Assembly (NCBI RefSeq): GCF_050633145.1
Contig: NZ_JBOEFY010000037.1
Coordinates: 1-64,000 of the forward strand
DNA: 64,000 nt
Direction of reading: 5' to 3'
Origin: Kordia sp050633145
GTDB taxonomy: Bacteria; Bacteroidota; Bacteroidia; Flavobacteriales; Flavobacteriaceae
Shown here: piece after piece, positions 54,240-62,529 of the stretch
Layout: every line of letters starts with the position of its first letter
Numbering within the stretch: position 1 is the first letter of the stretch
The notes under the pieces: generated by a model
Told to the model about the DNA's origin: nothing
What the model saw: only the letters and a program-made list of their open reading frames with translations
Databases searched by the model: none
Program-made: the position numbers and the translations under genes

Positions 54240-54947
54240 TTATAAAGAATTAGCATAGTTAATCAACTTAATCAAGTCTTTTTCTTTGGTAACTTTGATT
54301 TTATTCTCTTTGATGAATGCTTTAATTTCTTTTTGCTTGCTTGCAAATAATTTAATGATTGCCTTTTTCTTTCTTGGCAGTTTTACCGCAGTTCCATTAT
54401 CACCATATTCTATATAGAATTCACTTTTTTGCTCTTTATATTTTGCAGAACTTCCGTTGATACTACCATAAGCCGTACGTTTTACCTCCACAAACTTCTT
54501 TCTATCTTTTCTATATAATTTTATTTTTTTCCCAGTGGTCAACTGAATATAATATCCTAATTTATCTTCATTTTCACTTTCTACATATTCAAGAATTTTA
54601 TATGTAACGTTTCCTTTATTTAACTTTATAATATAACTTCTATTATTCTTATTCATGAACAACGTATCCGTATCTTGAATAACTTCCATTACATCTAAGG
54701 CTACATTAAAACGAACCATAAACACTTTATTTATTGGAGTAATCGTTGCAGAGTTAAAACTTTCATCATAGTAAGGCGTACCGTCAACATTGTTTTTATA
54801 AGTCTTTGCCATGTTTTTTTGCAATATTGCCTGCGTCGAAATGTCGTTGTGAAACATAGATGCTCTTCCTGCTTGAGAAAATACCGCTGTGCTTACTAAA
54901 ATGATCCCACAAAGGGCTATAAACTTTTTTCTGATGAGTAACTTCAT
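54240..54947 (-). CDS. Secreted protein, tandem family member 4
   Basis: 235 residues, signal peptide cut near VFSQAG. Nearly the same as member 3 apart from a shortened segment after the signal: RASMFHNDISTQAILQKNMA, NKVFMVRFNVALDVMEVIQ, LGYYIQLTTGKKIKLYRKDR, AVKLPRKKKAIIKLFASKQK, LIKLINYANSL. Closest to the atp genes, which suggests growth of the array from this end. Confidence 0.78.
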   Translation of the reverse strand: MKLLIRKKFIALCGIILVSTAVFSQAGRASMFHNDISTQAILQKNMAKTYKNNVDGTPYYDESFNSATITPINKVFMVRFNVALDVMEVIQDTDTLFMNKNNRSYIIKLNKGNVTYKILEYVESENEDKLGYYIQLTTGKKIKLYRKDRKKFVEVKRTAYGSINGSSAKYKEQKSEFYIEYGDNGTAVKLPRKKKAIIKLFASKQKEIKAFIKENKIKVTKEKDLIKLINYANSL

Positions 54948-55028
54948 AACATTTTGATTTTATATGAGTGAGTTTACGAATTGAATCGTATTTATTTCTA
55001 ATGATTTATTCTATTTTTTTAACAGTAA

Positions 55029-55118
55029 TATCAAATATCAGTCCAATTTTTTTCAAATATCGTGTTTTTTTATTTTTCAGCATAAAAAAAGCATCAAACA
55101 GTAAAGTTTGATGCTTTT
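55029..55118 (-). terminator. Terminator of atpC and duplicated block, copy 2
   Basis: Hairpin AAAAAGCATCAAAC / GTTTGATGCTTTTT-type (55085-55118) with minus-strand T-run, preceded by sequence repeated at 54080-54131. Confidence 0.8.
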
Positions 55119-55142
55119 TTTTATTTTGATTGTATTTGCTAA

Positions 55143-55436
55143 TTAATCTGCTAATACAATAACTTTATTATCTTTCATTTCAATAGTACCAGAATTGATA
55201 GTCAAGGTCAATATTTTATCGTCATCATTGTGAGGAACTATTGATCCATGCAAATCATCAAATACTAAGTGTGACTGTGTATGTGTATGAATCTTCACCA
55301 TTCCATCTTTTAAAAGCGATACAATTGGCGCGTGATTATTTAACATTTGAAAGTCACCATTAATTCCTGGTACAGTTACAGAATCTACTTCTGAACTGAA
55401 TAAAGTTGCTTCTGGTGTAACAATTTCTAAATACAT
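55143..55436 (-). CDS. atpC: ATP synthase F1 epsilon subunit
   Basis: 97 residues from the ATG at MYLEIVTPEATLFSSEV. A longer frame adds 16 residues from low-complexity DNA (LVNQQRATNNQQQQH) and is unlikely to be protein. Only the N-terminal beta-sandwich is present (SVTVPGINGDFQMLNNHAPI); the C-terminal helical arm of longer epsilons is missing, as is common in Bacteroidota. Couples and regulates rotation of F1. Follows atpD. Confidence 0.92.
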   Translation of the reverse strand: MYLEIVTPEATLFSSEVDSVTVPGINGDFQMLNNHAPIVSLLKDGMVKIHTHTQSHLVFDDLHGSIVPHNDDDKILTLTINSGTIEMKDNKVIVLAD

Positions 55437-55511
55437 ATGTTGTTGTTGTTGGTTGTTGGTTGCTCGTTGTTGGTTGACTAACAACTAAAAACTAGCAACT
55501 AGCAACAATAA
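55437..55511 (-). repeat. Low-complexity CAAC/TAGTTG repeat between atpD and atpC
   Basis: About 75 nt made of degenerate units: on the minus strand GTTGCTAGTTGCTAG, TAGTTGTTAG, then CAACCAACAACGAGCAACCA and CAACAACAAC up to the atpC start. It forms the whole atpD-atpC spacer. Confidence 0.8.
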
Positions 55512-57020
55512 TTACGCTTCTGCAAGCATTTTCTCTCCAGCTTCAATAGCTTCTTCAATCGTTCCTTTTAAGTTAAAAGCAGCTTCAGGTAAGTGATCTA
55601 ATTCTCCATCCATAATCATGTTGAATCCTTTGATTGTCTCCTTAATATCTACTAATACACCTTTAAGACCAGTAAATTGCTCTGCTACGTGGAAAGGCTG
55701 AGATAAGAAACGTTGTACACGACGTGCACGTCCTACCGCCATTTTATCTTCTTCAGATAATTCTTCCATACCTAAGATGGCAATAATATCTTGTAATTCT
55801 TTGTAACGTTGTAACAACTCTTTTACTTTTTGTGCACAATCGTAGTGCTCATCACCTAAAATTTCAGCCGTTAAAATTCTTGATGTAGAATCTAATGGAT
55901 CTACCGCTGGATAAATACCAAGTTCGGCAATTTTACGAGATAATACTGTTGTTGCATCCAAGTGAGCAAAGGTTGTCGCTGGTGCTGGATCCGTTAAATC
56001 ATCCGCAGGTACGTAAACCGCCTGTACAGATGTAATAGATCCTTTTTTCGTTGATGTAATACGTTCCTGCATAGCTCCCATTTCAGTTGCTAATGTTGGT
56101 TGGTATCCTACCGCTGATGGCATACGTCCAAGAAGTGCTGATACCTCAGAACCTGCTTGTGTAAAACGGAAAATGTTATCTACGAAGAAAAGTACATCTT
56201 TTCCTTGTCCATCTCCTGCTCCATCACGGAAATATTCTGCAATTGTTAATCCTGATAAGGCAACTCGTGCACGTGCTCCAGGAGGCTCATTCATCTGTCC
56301 GAATACGAAAGTTGCTTTCGATTCTTTCATAGATTTTTTATCTACTTTAGATAAATCCCATCCACCTTCTTCCATAGAGTGCATAAAATCATCACCATAC
56401 TTGATAATTCCAGATTCTAACATCTCACGTAAAAGGTCATTTCCTTCACGTGTTCTTTCTCCTACTCCTGCGAATACAGAAAGTCCACCGTGTCCTTTTG
56501 CAATATTGTTAATTAACTCCTGAATTAATACAGTCTTACCTACTCCGGCACCACCAAATAAACCAATTTTACCACCTTTTGCATAAGGCTCAATTAAGTC
56601 AATTACTTTAATACCTGTAAATAATACTTCTGTAGAAGTTGATAAGTCTTCAAATTTTGGTGCTTCTCTGTGGATAGATAAACCGTCATCACCAGTTTTT
56701 GGCAATTCTCCTAATCCATCGATAGCATCTCCGATAACGTTAAATAATCGACCGTATACATCGTCGCCAATAGGCATTTTGATTGGGTTTCCAGTAGGAT
56801 GTACATCTGTACCTCTACTTAGACCATCTGTAGAATCCATAGAAATTGTACGTACAGTATTTTCACCAACGTGAGATTGTACTTCTAGTACTAATTTTGT
56901 ACCATCAGCTTTCGCTATTTCTAATGAATCGTAAATTCTTGGAAGTTCGTTCCCAGCGCTGAATTCTACATCAACAACAGGACCTATAATTTGTGCAACT
57001 TTACCTGTAACTTTTGACAT
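55512..57020 (-). CDS. atpD: ATP synthase F1 beta subunit
   Basis: 502 residues. Walker A GGAGVGKTVLIQELI, GERTREGNDL, Walker B VLFFVDNIFRFTQAGSEVSA, and ALLGRMPSAVGYQPTLATEM. Catalytic subunit of F1. The rest of the atp operon is not in the window, so atpD-atpC form a separate pair here as in many Bacteroidota. Confidence 0.98.
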   Translation of the reverse strand: MSKVTGKVAQIIGPVVDVEFSAGNELPRIYDSLEIAKADGTKLVLEVQSHVGENTVRTISMDSTDGLSRGTDVHPTGNPIKMPIGDDVYGRLFNVIGDAIDGLGELPKTGDDGLSIHREAPKFEDLSTSTEVLFTGIKVIDLIEPYAKGGKIGLFGGAGVGKTVLIQELINNIAKGHGGLSVFAGVGERTREGNDLLREMLESGIIKYGDDFMHSMEEGGWDLSKVDKKSMKESKATFVFGQMNEPPGARARVALSGLTIAEYFRDGAGDGQGKDVLFFVDNIFRFTQAGSEVSALLGRMPSAVGYQPTLATEMGAMQERITSTKKGSITSVQAVYVPADDLTDPAPATTFAHLDATTVLSRKIAELGIYPAVDPLDSTSRILTAEILGDEHYDCAQKVKELLQRYKELQDIIAILGMEELSEEDKMAVGRARRVQRFLSQPFHVAEQFTGLKGVLVDIKETIKGFNMIMDGELDHLPEAAFNLKGTIEEAIEAGEKMLAEA

Positions 57021-57357
57021 TACTTAAGTGTTTAATGTTTAGGTTATTAAATACCGAAAAACGAATTTCATATTTTATGCTAAAACATGACCTTTTTTCG
57101 CGGTGCAAAGATATATTTTATTAATTAAAATAAGTAGTGTTTTGTGATGATTTTTAAAAATTCTCAAAAAACCCTTGATTATACATAGATTTCCTACGGT
57201 TCATATAATTCCATAAATAAATAAAACCATCTTTTTTGGCTTTTTACTAACGATAAGTCTCTAAATTTATTTCTATATTTCCAGCATTATTTTTCTAGTT
57301 TTTAAGATTAAACTGATTGGATTATGCATTCATAATGATTAATAGCATATTGATAGT
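57021..57357. promoter_or_regulatory. Divergent promoter region between atpD and the sigma factor gene
   Basis: 337 nt without a gene. AT-rich; no hairpin or repeat that I would defend. It must hold the promoters of atpD (minus) and of the sigma/CHAT operon (plus). Confidence 0.4.
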
Positions 57358-57924
57358 ATGGCAGATAAATTAAGTAACTTTCTAAACACACTTTCCGAAG
57401 GAAATGAAGAAGATATTATTTCTCTTTATAAAGAAGTGTTTCCAAAAGTGTCGCATTTTATTGTTAGCAATAATGGTCGTATTGATGATGCCGAAGATAT
57501 TTTTCAGAAAGCCTTGCTACAAATTATAGTTCGATATAGAAATGAACCTTTTGAAATTAAAACTTCTTTTGAGAATTATTTTTTTACTGTTTGCCGAAAT
57601 TTATGGAGACGCGAGTTGAATGTATCAAAATTTAAAGCAAAGCATGTTGACCATTTGGAAAATATTAGTGCTGTAGATGATGCTGCATTTTCTATTGTAG
57701 AACAAGAACGCTACGAACTTTTTTCCGAGAAATTAGCACTATTATCAGAAAATTGCAAAAGTATCCTGAAACTGTTTTTTGCTAAAACATCATACGAAAG
57801 TATTATGCAAACACTACAGTATAATTCTGAAAACGTTGTACGACAACGAATTTTTAAATGCAAAAAACGATTGATTGAATTGATAAAGAAAGATCATAGA
57901 TACGATGATTTAAAAGATATATGA
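57358..57924 (+). CDS. ECF-like sigma-70 family factor
   Basis: 188 residues. Region 2 lies at about 20-90 (IISLYKEVFPKVSHFI, DDAEDIFQKALLQIIV, NYFFTVCRNLWRRELN) and region 4 at about 120-180 (ALLSENCKSILKLFFAKTSY, SENVVRQRIFKCKKRLIEL). First gene of a three-gene operon; its stop overlaps the next start by 4 nt. It probably drives its own operon or a stress regulon, with the membrane protein next to it as the likely restraint. Confidence 0.88.
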   Translation: MADKLSNFLNTLSEGNEEDIISLYKEVFPKVSHFIVSNNGRIDDAEDIFQKALLQIIVRYRNEPFEIKTSFENYFFTVCRNLWRRELNVSKFKAKHVDHLENISAVDDAAFSIVEQERYELFSEKLALLSENCKSILKLFFAKTSYESIMQTLQYNSENVVRQRIFKCKKRLIELIKKDHRYDDLKDI

Positions 57925-58721
57925 TGATGGAAGACGACATATTAATAGCACGGTTTTTAAGAAATGAACTTTCTGACGAAGAGCAAGCTGCTTTTTTGAA
58001 ACGACTAGAAAGCGATGACCTTTTTAAAGAACAAGTAAAGTTAGAGCAACAATTACTAAACCTTCTTGGTGAAACATATTGGAGTTATGCTATAAACGAT
58101 ACTAATAAAAGAATAGAAGCGTATAAAAACATTCTTAAGTCGGACGACACTCAAGAATTGAAAATTACTATTTCAAAAGCAATTGAAAGCTATAAGAGAA
58201 AGCAGTTAAAAGATGATAGAAAAGAAGCTTCTCCTCGTAAAGGCAATTTTCAACTTGCTATCCGCATTGCAGCCATATTTGTTATTCTTTGCTCACTTTT
58301 TTGGTACTTCTCAAACAATAGCATAGATCATAAAGCACTTACTGATGCAGCTTGGCAAAAAAATATTGGTTTAGATTTTACAGTAAGAAACGGTTCATCA
58401 GACAGCACTAAAGCCACTTTAGCTAAAGCCTTACACCTTTATACAAACAAAGAGTATAATCAGGCTTTAAGCACATTAAAAGCTTACAGCGCTTCTTCTA
58501 ATCATTATAAAGATATTTTATTAGTCCGCGCTTTGTCTTATCACCAATTAAACAAAACAACAATTGCGTTTCAAACATTGGATAGTTTGGCAATATATGC
58601 TCCAGATATTTCCAAATGGTACAAAGGTCTTATTCACTTAGAAAATGACGAATTAAAGAAAGCCGCTCAGTATTTAGAAATTCCCTCAACATCGAATCAA
58701 GAAATTAAACTAAAGAAGTAA
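57921..58721 (+). CDS. Single-pass membrane protein, probable anti-sigma factor with TPR-like tail
   Basis: 266 residues. The cytosolic N-terminus (DDILIARFLRNELSDEEQAA) resembles the start of many Bacteroidota anti-sigma/FecR-like proteins. One transmembrane helix sits at about 113-133 (IRIAAIFVILCSLFWYFSN), and a TPR-like periplasmic tail at about 160-255 (LAKALHLYTNKEYNQALSTL). Anti-sigma function is inferred from position and layout. Stop and next start are adjacent (58721/58722). Confidence 0.75.
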   Translation: MMMEDDILIARFLRNELSDEEQAAFLKRLESDDLFKEQVKLEQQLLNLLGETYWSYAINDTNKRIEAYKNILKSDDTQELKITISKAIESYKRKQLKDDRKEASPRKGNFQLAIRIAAIFVILCSLFWYFSNNSIDHKALTDAAWQKNIGLDFTVRNGSSDSTKATLAKALHLYTNKEYNQALSTLKAYSASSNHYKDILLVRALSYHQLNKTTIAFQTLDSLAIYAPDISKWYKGLIHLENDELKKAAQYLEIPSTSNQEIKLKK

Positions 58722-61700
58722 ATGAGAAAAATTGTTTGTTTTATCTACATATTCATTTTAACAACAGCATGTTTCCAGCTTCATGCACAACAGAGCAATA
58801 CAAGTTTAGATACTGATTTAACTAAAGGTAAAGAATTGCTGTTTTATGGAAAATATAAAGACGCAATTTTAGTATTTAATAAAGCACTGAAACAGGCTGA
58901 AAGCCTAGAAGATTCTATAAGCATTGCAGGCTGTTACAACGCACTTTCAAAAGCATATAACTATACTTCACAATTGAAAGAGTCTATGCTGTATGCAGAA
59001 AAAGCAATGCAATACAGTCAAGGAGAACATATTACTCAGAAAAAAGAAGAAGCAGATGCACTTTTTAACTTAGGAATTGTACAAGGGCAAAAACGTTTCT
59101 CAAAAGAGTCGCTTGAAAATCATACAGCAGCATTAGAGATTAGGCAGACTTTTTTTAAAGATGATCTTTTTCAAATTGCCAACTCACATTTTAATGTTGG
59201 TGTTGCGTTACACCGACAAAGGCGCTTAGCGGAAGCAATGAAAAAATTTGAGACTACTTTGACTATAGAATTAAAAGACACGCCACAACGCAGCATATTA
59301 CACGCTGATATTTACGAAGCTATTGGATATATTAATTATGATCTTGGAAAGTTTGACAAAGCTCTTACTTTTTTTAAAAAGACATTGCATTTAGCACAAC
59401 AAACTTACGAGGACAATCACCCTTATTTCGGAAAGGTATATAATGAATTAGGAATGATTTATTCTATGAAGAATGAATTCAACAAAAGTTTAAAGTATTA
59501 CAATAAATCATTAAGCGTAAGCATTGCGAACCATGGCATAGATATGAGTGCCGATCAAGTACGTGTACATTTTAATATTGGCACGATATACGAAAAACTT
59601 GACATACAAGAGAAAGCAATATTTCACACAAAAAAATCACTTGCGATTGGCACTAAAATTTTAGGCGCAACACACCCGCAAATGTTTTATCCGTATAGTC
59701 AACTTGGGACTATATATGGTGACGAACGTGGAATTCCGTATGTAGAAAAAGCGCTTGCTATTCTCTTGGGTTCTGATCCTGTGAACTTTGTTATTGTTTC
59801 TTTTCAATACGAATATTTAGCTAACATTTATTCTAAGGTTGAGAATTATCCTGAATCGCTAAAGTATATGGAAAAGACATTAGAACTTCGCTTGCAAATT
59901 TTTGGAGAACGAAATATAAATACGATTCGCAGCTACAACAATTTAGCTAAAACATATGCGCAACTCAAGGAATTTGACAAGGCGTTATTGTATTGCGAAA
60001 AATCGATCGCTGCTAACACATTAAATATTGCAAGTCAACAGAATTTGACAGATTCTTTTACTTCTGTAAATTATGTAGATCAAAACTTTTTAGTTGAATC
60101 TGTAAAAACAAAAGCAGATATTCTCGTTCTTTTGTATCAAGAACGTAAAGAAAAAAAACACCTTCTTGAAAGCATTAAATTGTATGATGAAGCTGATGCT
60201 TTGGCAAGTTTGACACGAAAGTCAAAACAAAATCATGATGACAGAATACAATTTTCCGAAACGGTAAAAGCTATTTATGCAAAAAATATACAAACGAAGC
60301 TTTTGCTAAGTGAAATTGAAAATAATACTTCTTCATTAGTTGAAACTTTTTATGCTTCTGAAAAAAGTAGATCGCATACATTGCGAGAACTACTAAAACA
60401 ATCCGAAGTGAAACGAACTGTAAATATTCATACAGATATTATTTCGCTTGAAAAAACAATTAATATACAACTAGCAAAATTGCAGTCAGAAATTGTAAAA
60501 GAAGCTACAGCGCTTAAAAGTGACTCCGTAAAAATATATCAGCTTGAAGGAAAAGTTTTTGATTTGACTAAACGAAAAGATTCACTTGAAAAACGTATTG
60601 AGATTGATTTCCCAAAGTATTACAAACTAAAATATGAAGACACTGTTATTGAAATTTCAACCTTACAAGAAAAACTAAACGACAGCACAACACTTATTGA
60701 GTTTTTTAAGAATAAGAATGCAGTCTATACTTTTATCATTACAAAAAAATCGTTCCATGTAAAAAGAGTAGAGGTTGATGATTTAGATTCGAAAATTGAA
60801 GCATTAAATAAAGCAATTACTGACAAGAATACTATTCAGTTTACAAAGTATGCTTCCAACTTATACACAGAATTACTCTCACCAATAAAGTCACATTTTG
60901 TAGGCAATGAACTTATTATTATTCCTGATGAATCTTTATGGCATATACAGTTTGATTTGCTGTTGACAGAAGCAACTAAAGCGAACCAAAAGCCTGCATA
61001 TTTACTATATAACTATGCAATAAGCTATGCAAATTCAGCTAGTTTATTATTTGATGAAACTGCAAAAAGCACAACTCATTTTTCAAATGAATGTGTTGCG
61101 TTTTCATATACAAGCAAAGACACTATTCTAAAAAATAACAATACAATTGCTTTATCAAAATTGCGAAATACGCAGGTTGATTTACCTGGAACACGCAAAG
61201 AGATTCAGGAAATATCTAACATTTTAGAAGGCACTTATTTTTATGGCAACGCTGCAAATGAAATGAATTTTAAAAAGTATGCAGGTAATTCTAACATTCT
61301 ACATTTAGCATTGCATGGTGATATTGATAATAACAACTCAAACAATTTGAAAATTTACTTTTCGGAAGGCAGCCCTAATGATGATGATAAGTTATTTGGT
61401 CATGAGTTATATTCTTTACATATTCCGGCAAATTTAGTTGTGCTAAGTGCTTGCAATACTGGAAATGGTCAGATTAACAAAGTTGAAGGAATTCAAAGTT
61501 TAGGAAATGCATTTCAATATGCAGGCGCAAAAAGTCTTTTGTTAAGTAGTTGGGAAATTTCAGATAAAACTACACCTGAAATTATGCGATATTTTTATGA
61601 ACACATAAAAGGCGGAATGCCAAAACACAAAGCGCTACAACAGGCAAAAATTGACTTTTTACAAAATGCAGACACTTTTAATGCAGCGCCTTTTTATTGG

Positions 61701-61844
61701 GGAAGTTTTTATTTACTTGGAGACACAGCTCCAATTCCTTTTTCAACGTTCAATTACACTGTTTGGATCATTGGTATTGTTAGTAGCATTGTACTTTTTT
61801 TAATTGCGAGATCGTTTCTTAGAAGAAAAAATAATACCATTTAA
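58722..61844 (+). CDS. TPR-CHAT protein (caspase-like protease) with membrane anchor
   Basis: 1040 residues: signal peptide MRKIVCFIYIFILTTACFQL and HAQ, TPR array about 30-430 (GKELLFYGKYKDAILVFNKA onward), coiled coil about 560-640, CHAT domain about 740-1000 with the catalytic pair H865 (LHLALHGDID) and C911 (VVLSACNTGNG), and a C-terminal transmembrane helix about 1012-1030 followed by a basic tail (RSFLRRKN). Signal plus anchor place TPR and CHAT in the periplasm. CHAT proteins are clan CD-type peptidases. The sigma and anti-sigma genes upstream suggest stress-linked expression. Confidence 0.88.
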   Translation: MRKIVCFIYIFILTTACFQLHAQQSNTSLDTDLTKGKELLFYGKYKDAILVFNKALKQAESLEDSISIAGCYNALSKAYNYTSQLKESMLYAEKAMQYSQGEHITQKKEEADALFNLGIVQGQKRFSKESLENHTAALEIRQTFFKDDLFQIANSHFNVGVALHRQRRLAEAMKKFETTLTIELKDTPQRSILHADIYEAIGYINYDLGKFDKALTFFKKTLHLAQQTYEDNHPYFGKVYNELGMIYSMKNEFNKSLKYYNKSLSVSIANHGIDMSADQVRVHFNIGTIYEKLDIQEKAIFHTKKSLAIGTKILGATHPQMFYPYSQLGTIYGDERGIPYVEKALAILLGSDPVNFVIVSFQYEYLANIYSKVENYPESLKYMEKTLELRLQIFGERNINTIRSYNNLAKTYAQLKEFDKALLYCEKSIAANTLNIASQQNLTDSFTSVNYVDQNFLVESVKTKADILVLLYQERKEKKHLLESIKLYDEADALASLTRKSKQNHDDRIQFSETVKAIYAKNIQTKLLLSEIENNTSSLVETFYASEKSRSHTLRELLKQSEVKRTVNIHTDIISLEKTINIQLAKLQSEIVKEATALKSDSVKIYQLEGKVFDLTKRKDSLEKRIEIDFPKYYKLKYEDTVIEISTLQEKLNDSTTLIEFFKNKNAVYTFIITKKSFHVKRVEVDDLDSKIEALNKAITDKNTIQFTKYASNLYTELLSPIKSHFVGNELIIIPDESLWHIQFDLLLTEATKANQKPAYLLYNYAISYANSASLLFDETAKSTTHFSNECVAFSYTSKDTILKNNNTIALSKLRNTQVDLPGTRKEIQEISNILEGTYFYGNAANEMNFKKYAGNSNILHLALHGDIDNNNSNNLKIYFSEGSPNDDDKLFGHELYSLHIPANLVVLSACNTGNGQINKVEGIQSLGNAFQYAGAKSLLLSSWEISDKTTPEIMRYFYEHIKGGMPKHKALQQAKIDFLQNADTFNAAPFYWGSFYLLGDTAPIPFSTFNYTVWIIGIVSSIVLFLIARSFLRRKNNTI

Positions 61845-62227
61845 CATATTAAAAATCAATATTTTATGATTTTATTTCGTTTTTATTCAAAAAAAAGTGA
61901 AAAATACTGGGTAACAAATTCCATTTTTTGGAACTATAAGTTATGAGGGATAACTGTTTTAAAATTAAAAACACATTTATTTATACCATATACTTACTTT
62001 CAAACAAGTATTCACAAATTATTTATTCTTACCATAAAGCAGGCGGTTTTTATCGTTTCAACCTTGAAGCAAACACTGCAACTCTCTCTATTTTCAACCA
62101 AAAAGATAAAAAGAGTATTCGCGCAAAGCGAATTACTACTATTCAAAAATATTTTTTCGCGAAGAATAGACACAACTGTGAGTGTCTTTAAATGTTCACT
62201 TTAAGAATTAACTATACAATTTAAATT
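61845..62227. other. 383-nt intergenic stretch upstream of peptide I
   Basis: An open frame at 61943-62191 has no family look and poor composition; I take it as chance. AAAAATACTGGGTAAC at about 61901-61916 resembles the TGGGA ends of the blocks upstream of peptides F and G. GAAGCAAACACTGCAACTCT at 62070-62089 resembles the peptide E terminator loop. Neither is proven. Confidence 0.35.
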
Positions 62228-62416
62228 ATGAAAAAAAGAGATTTAAAATCATTAAGCCTTAACAAGAAATCAATTTCAAATTTTGATAACAGCGAATTAG
62301 TTGGAGGAACAGGTGTAACTAACATTTTTGATTGTCCTTCAGTAAGAGTGAAGCCACATTGTATTTCTTATGAGTCATTCATTACAATATGTCAGTGTCC
62401 TTCAAACGTATGCTAA
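62228..62416 (+). CDS. GG-leader peptide precursor (RiPP-like), peptide I
   Basis: 62 residues. Leader MKKRDLKSLSLNKKSISNFD then NSELVGG, and a core with five Cys (FDCPSVRVKPHC, TICQCPSNVC) and several Ser/Thr. It has the clearest consensus leader of the nine. It stands alone between the CHAT operon and a TonB-dependent receptor gene, with a perfect palindromic terminator after it. Confidence 0.68.
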   Translation: MKKRDLKSLSLNKKSISNFDNSELVGGTGVTNIFDCPSVRVKPHCISYESFITICQCPSNVC

Positions 62417-62462
62417 TTAAATATGTTTATAATTAAAGTGAATTGAATTCATTTTCTATAAA

Positions 62463-62492
62463 AAAATAGGCTGCCAATTGGCAGCCTATTTT
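62463..62492. terminator. Bidirectional terminator, perfect 30-bp palindrome
   Basis: 13-bp arms AAAATAGGCTGCC / GGCAGCCTATTTT with AATT centre, A/T runs at both sides. Separates peptide I from the convergent receptor gene. Confidence 0.9.
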
Positions 62493-62529
62493 ATTTTATA
62501 TGTTTTCGAAATATTTCTATTTGATTTTC

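Noticed and set aside
57358..61844. TPR-CHAT gene as part of a CRISPR type III-E (Craspase) system
   Set aside because: No Cas protein, repeat array or gRAMP-like gene is present, and the protein has a signal peptide and membrane anchor.
61943..62191. 82-codon open frame
   Set aside because: No family resemblance, Lys/Ile/Phe-rich composition expected of AT-rich noncoding DNA, and no leader-peptide pattern.
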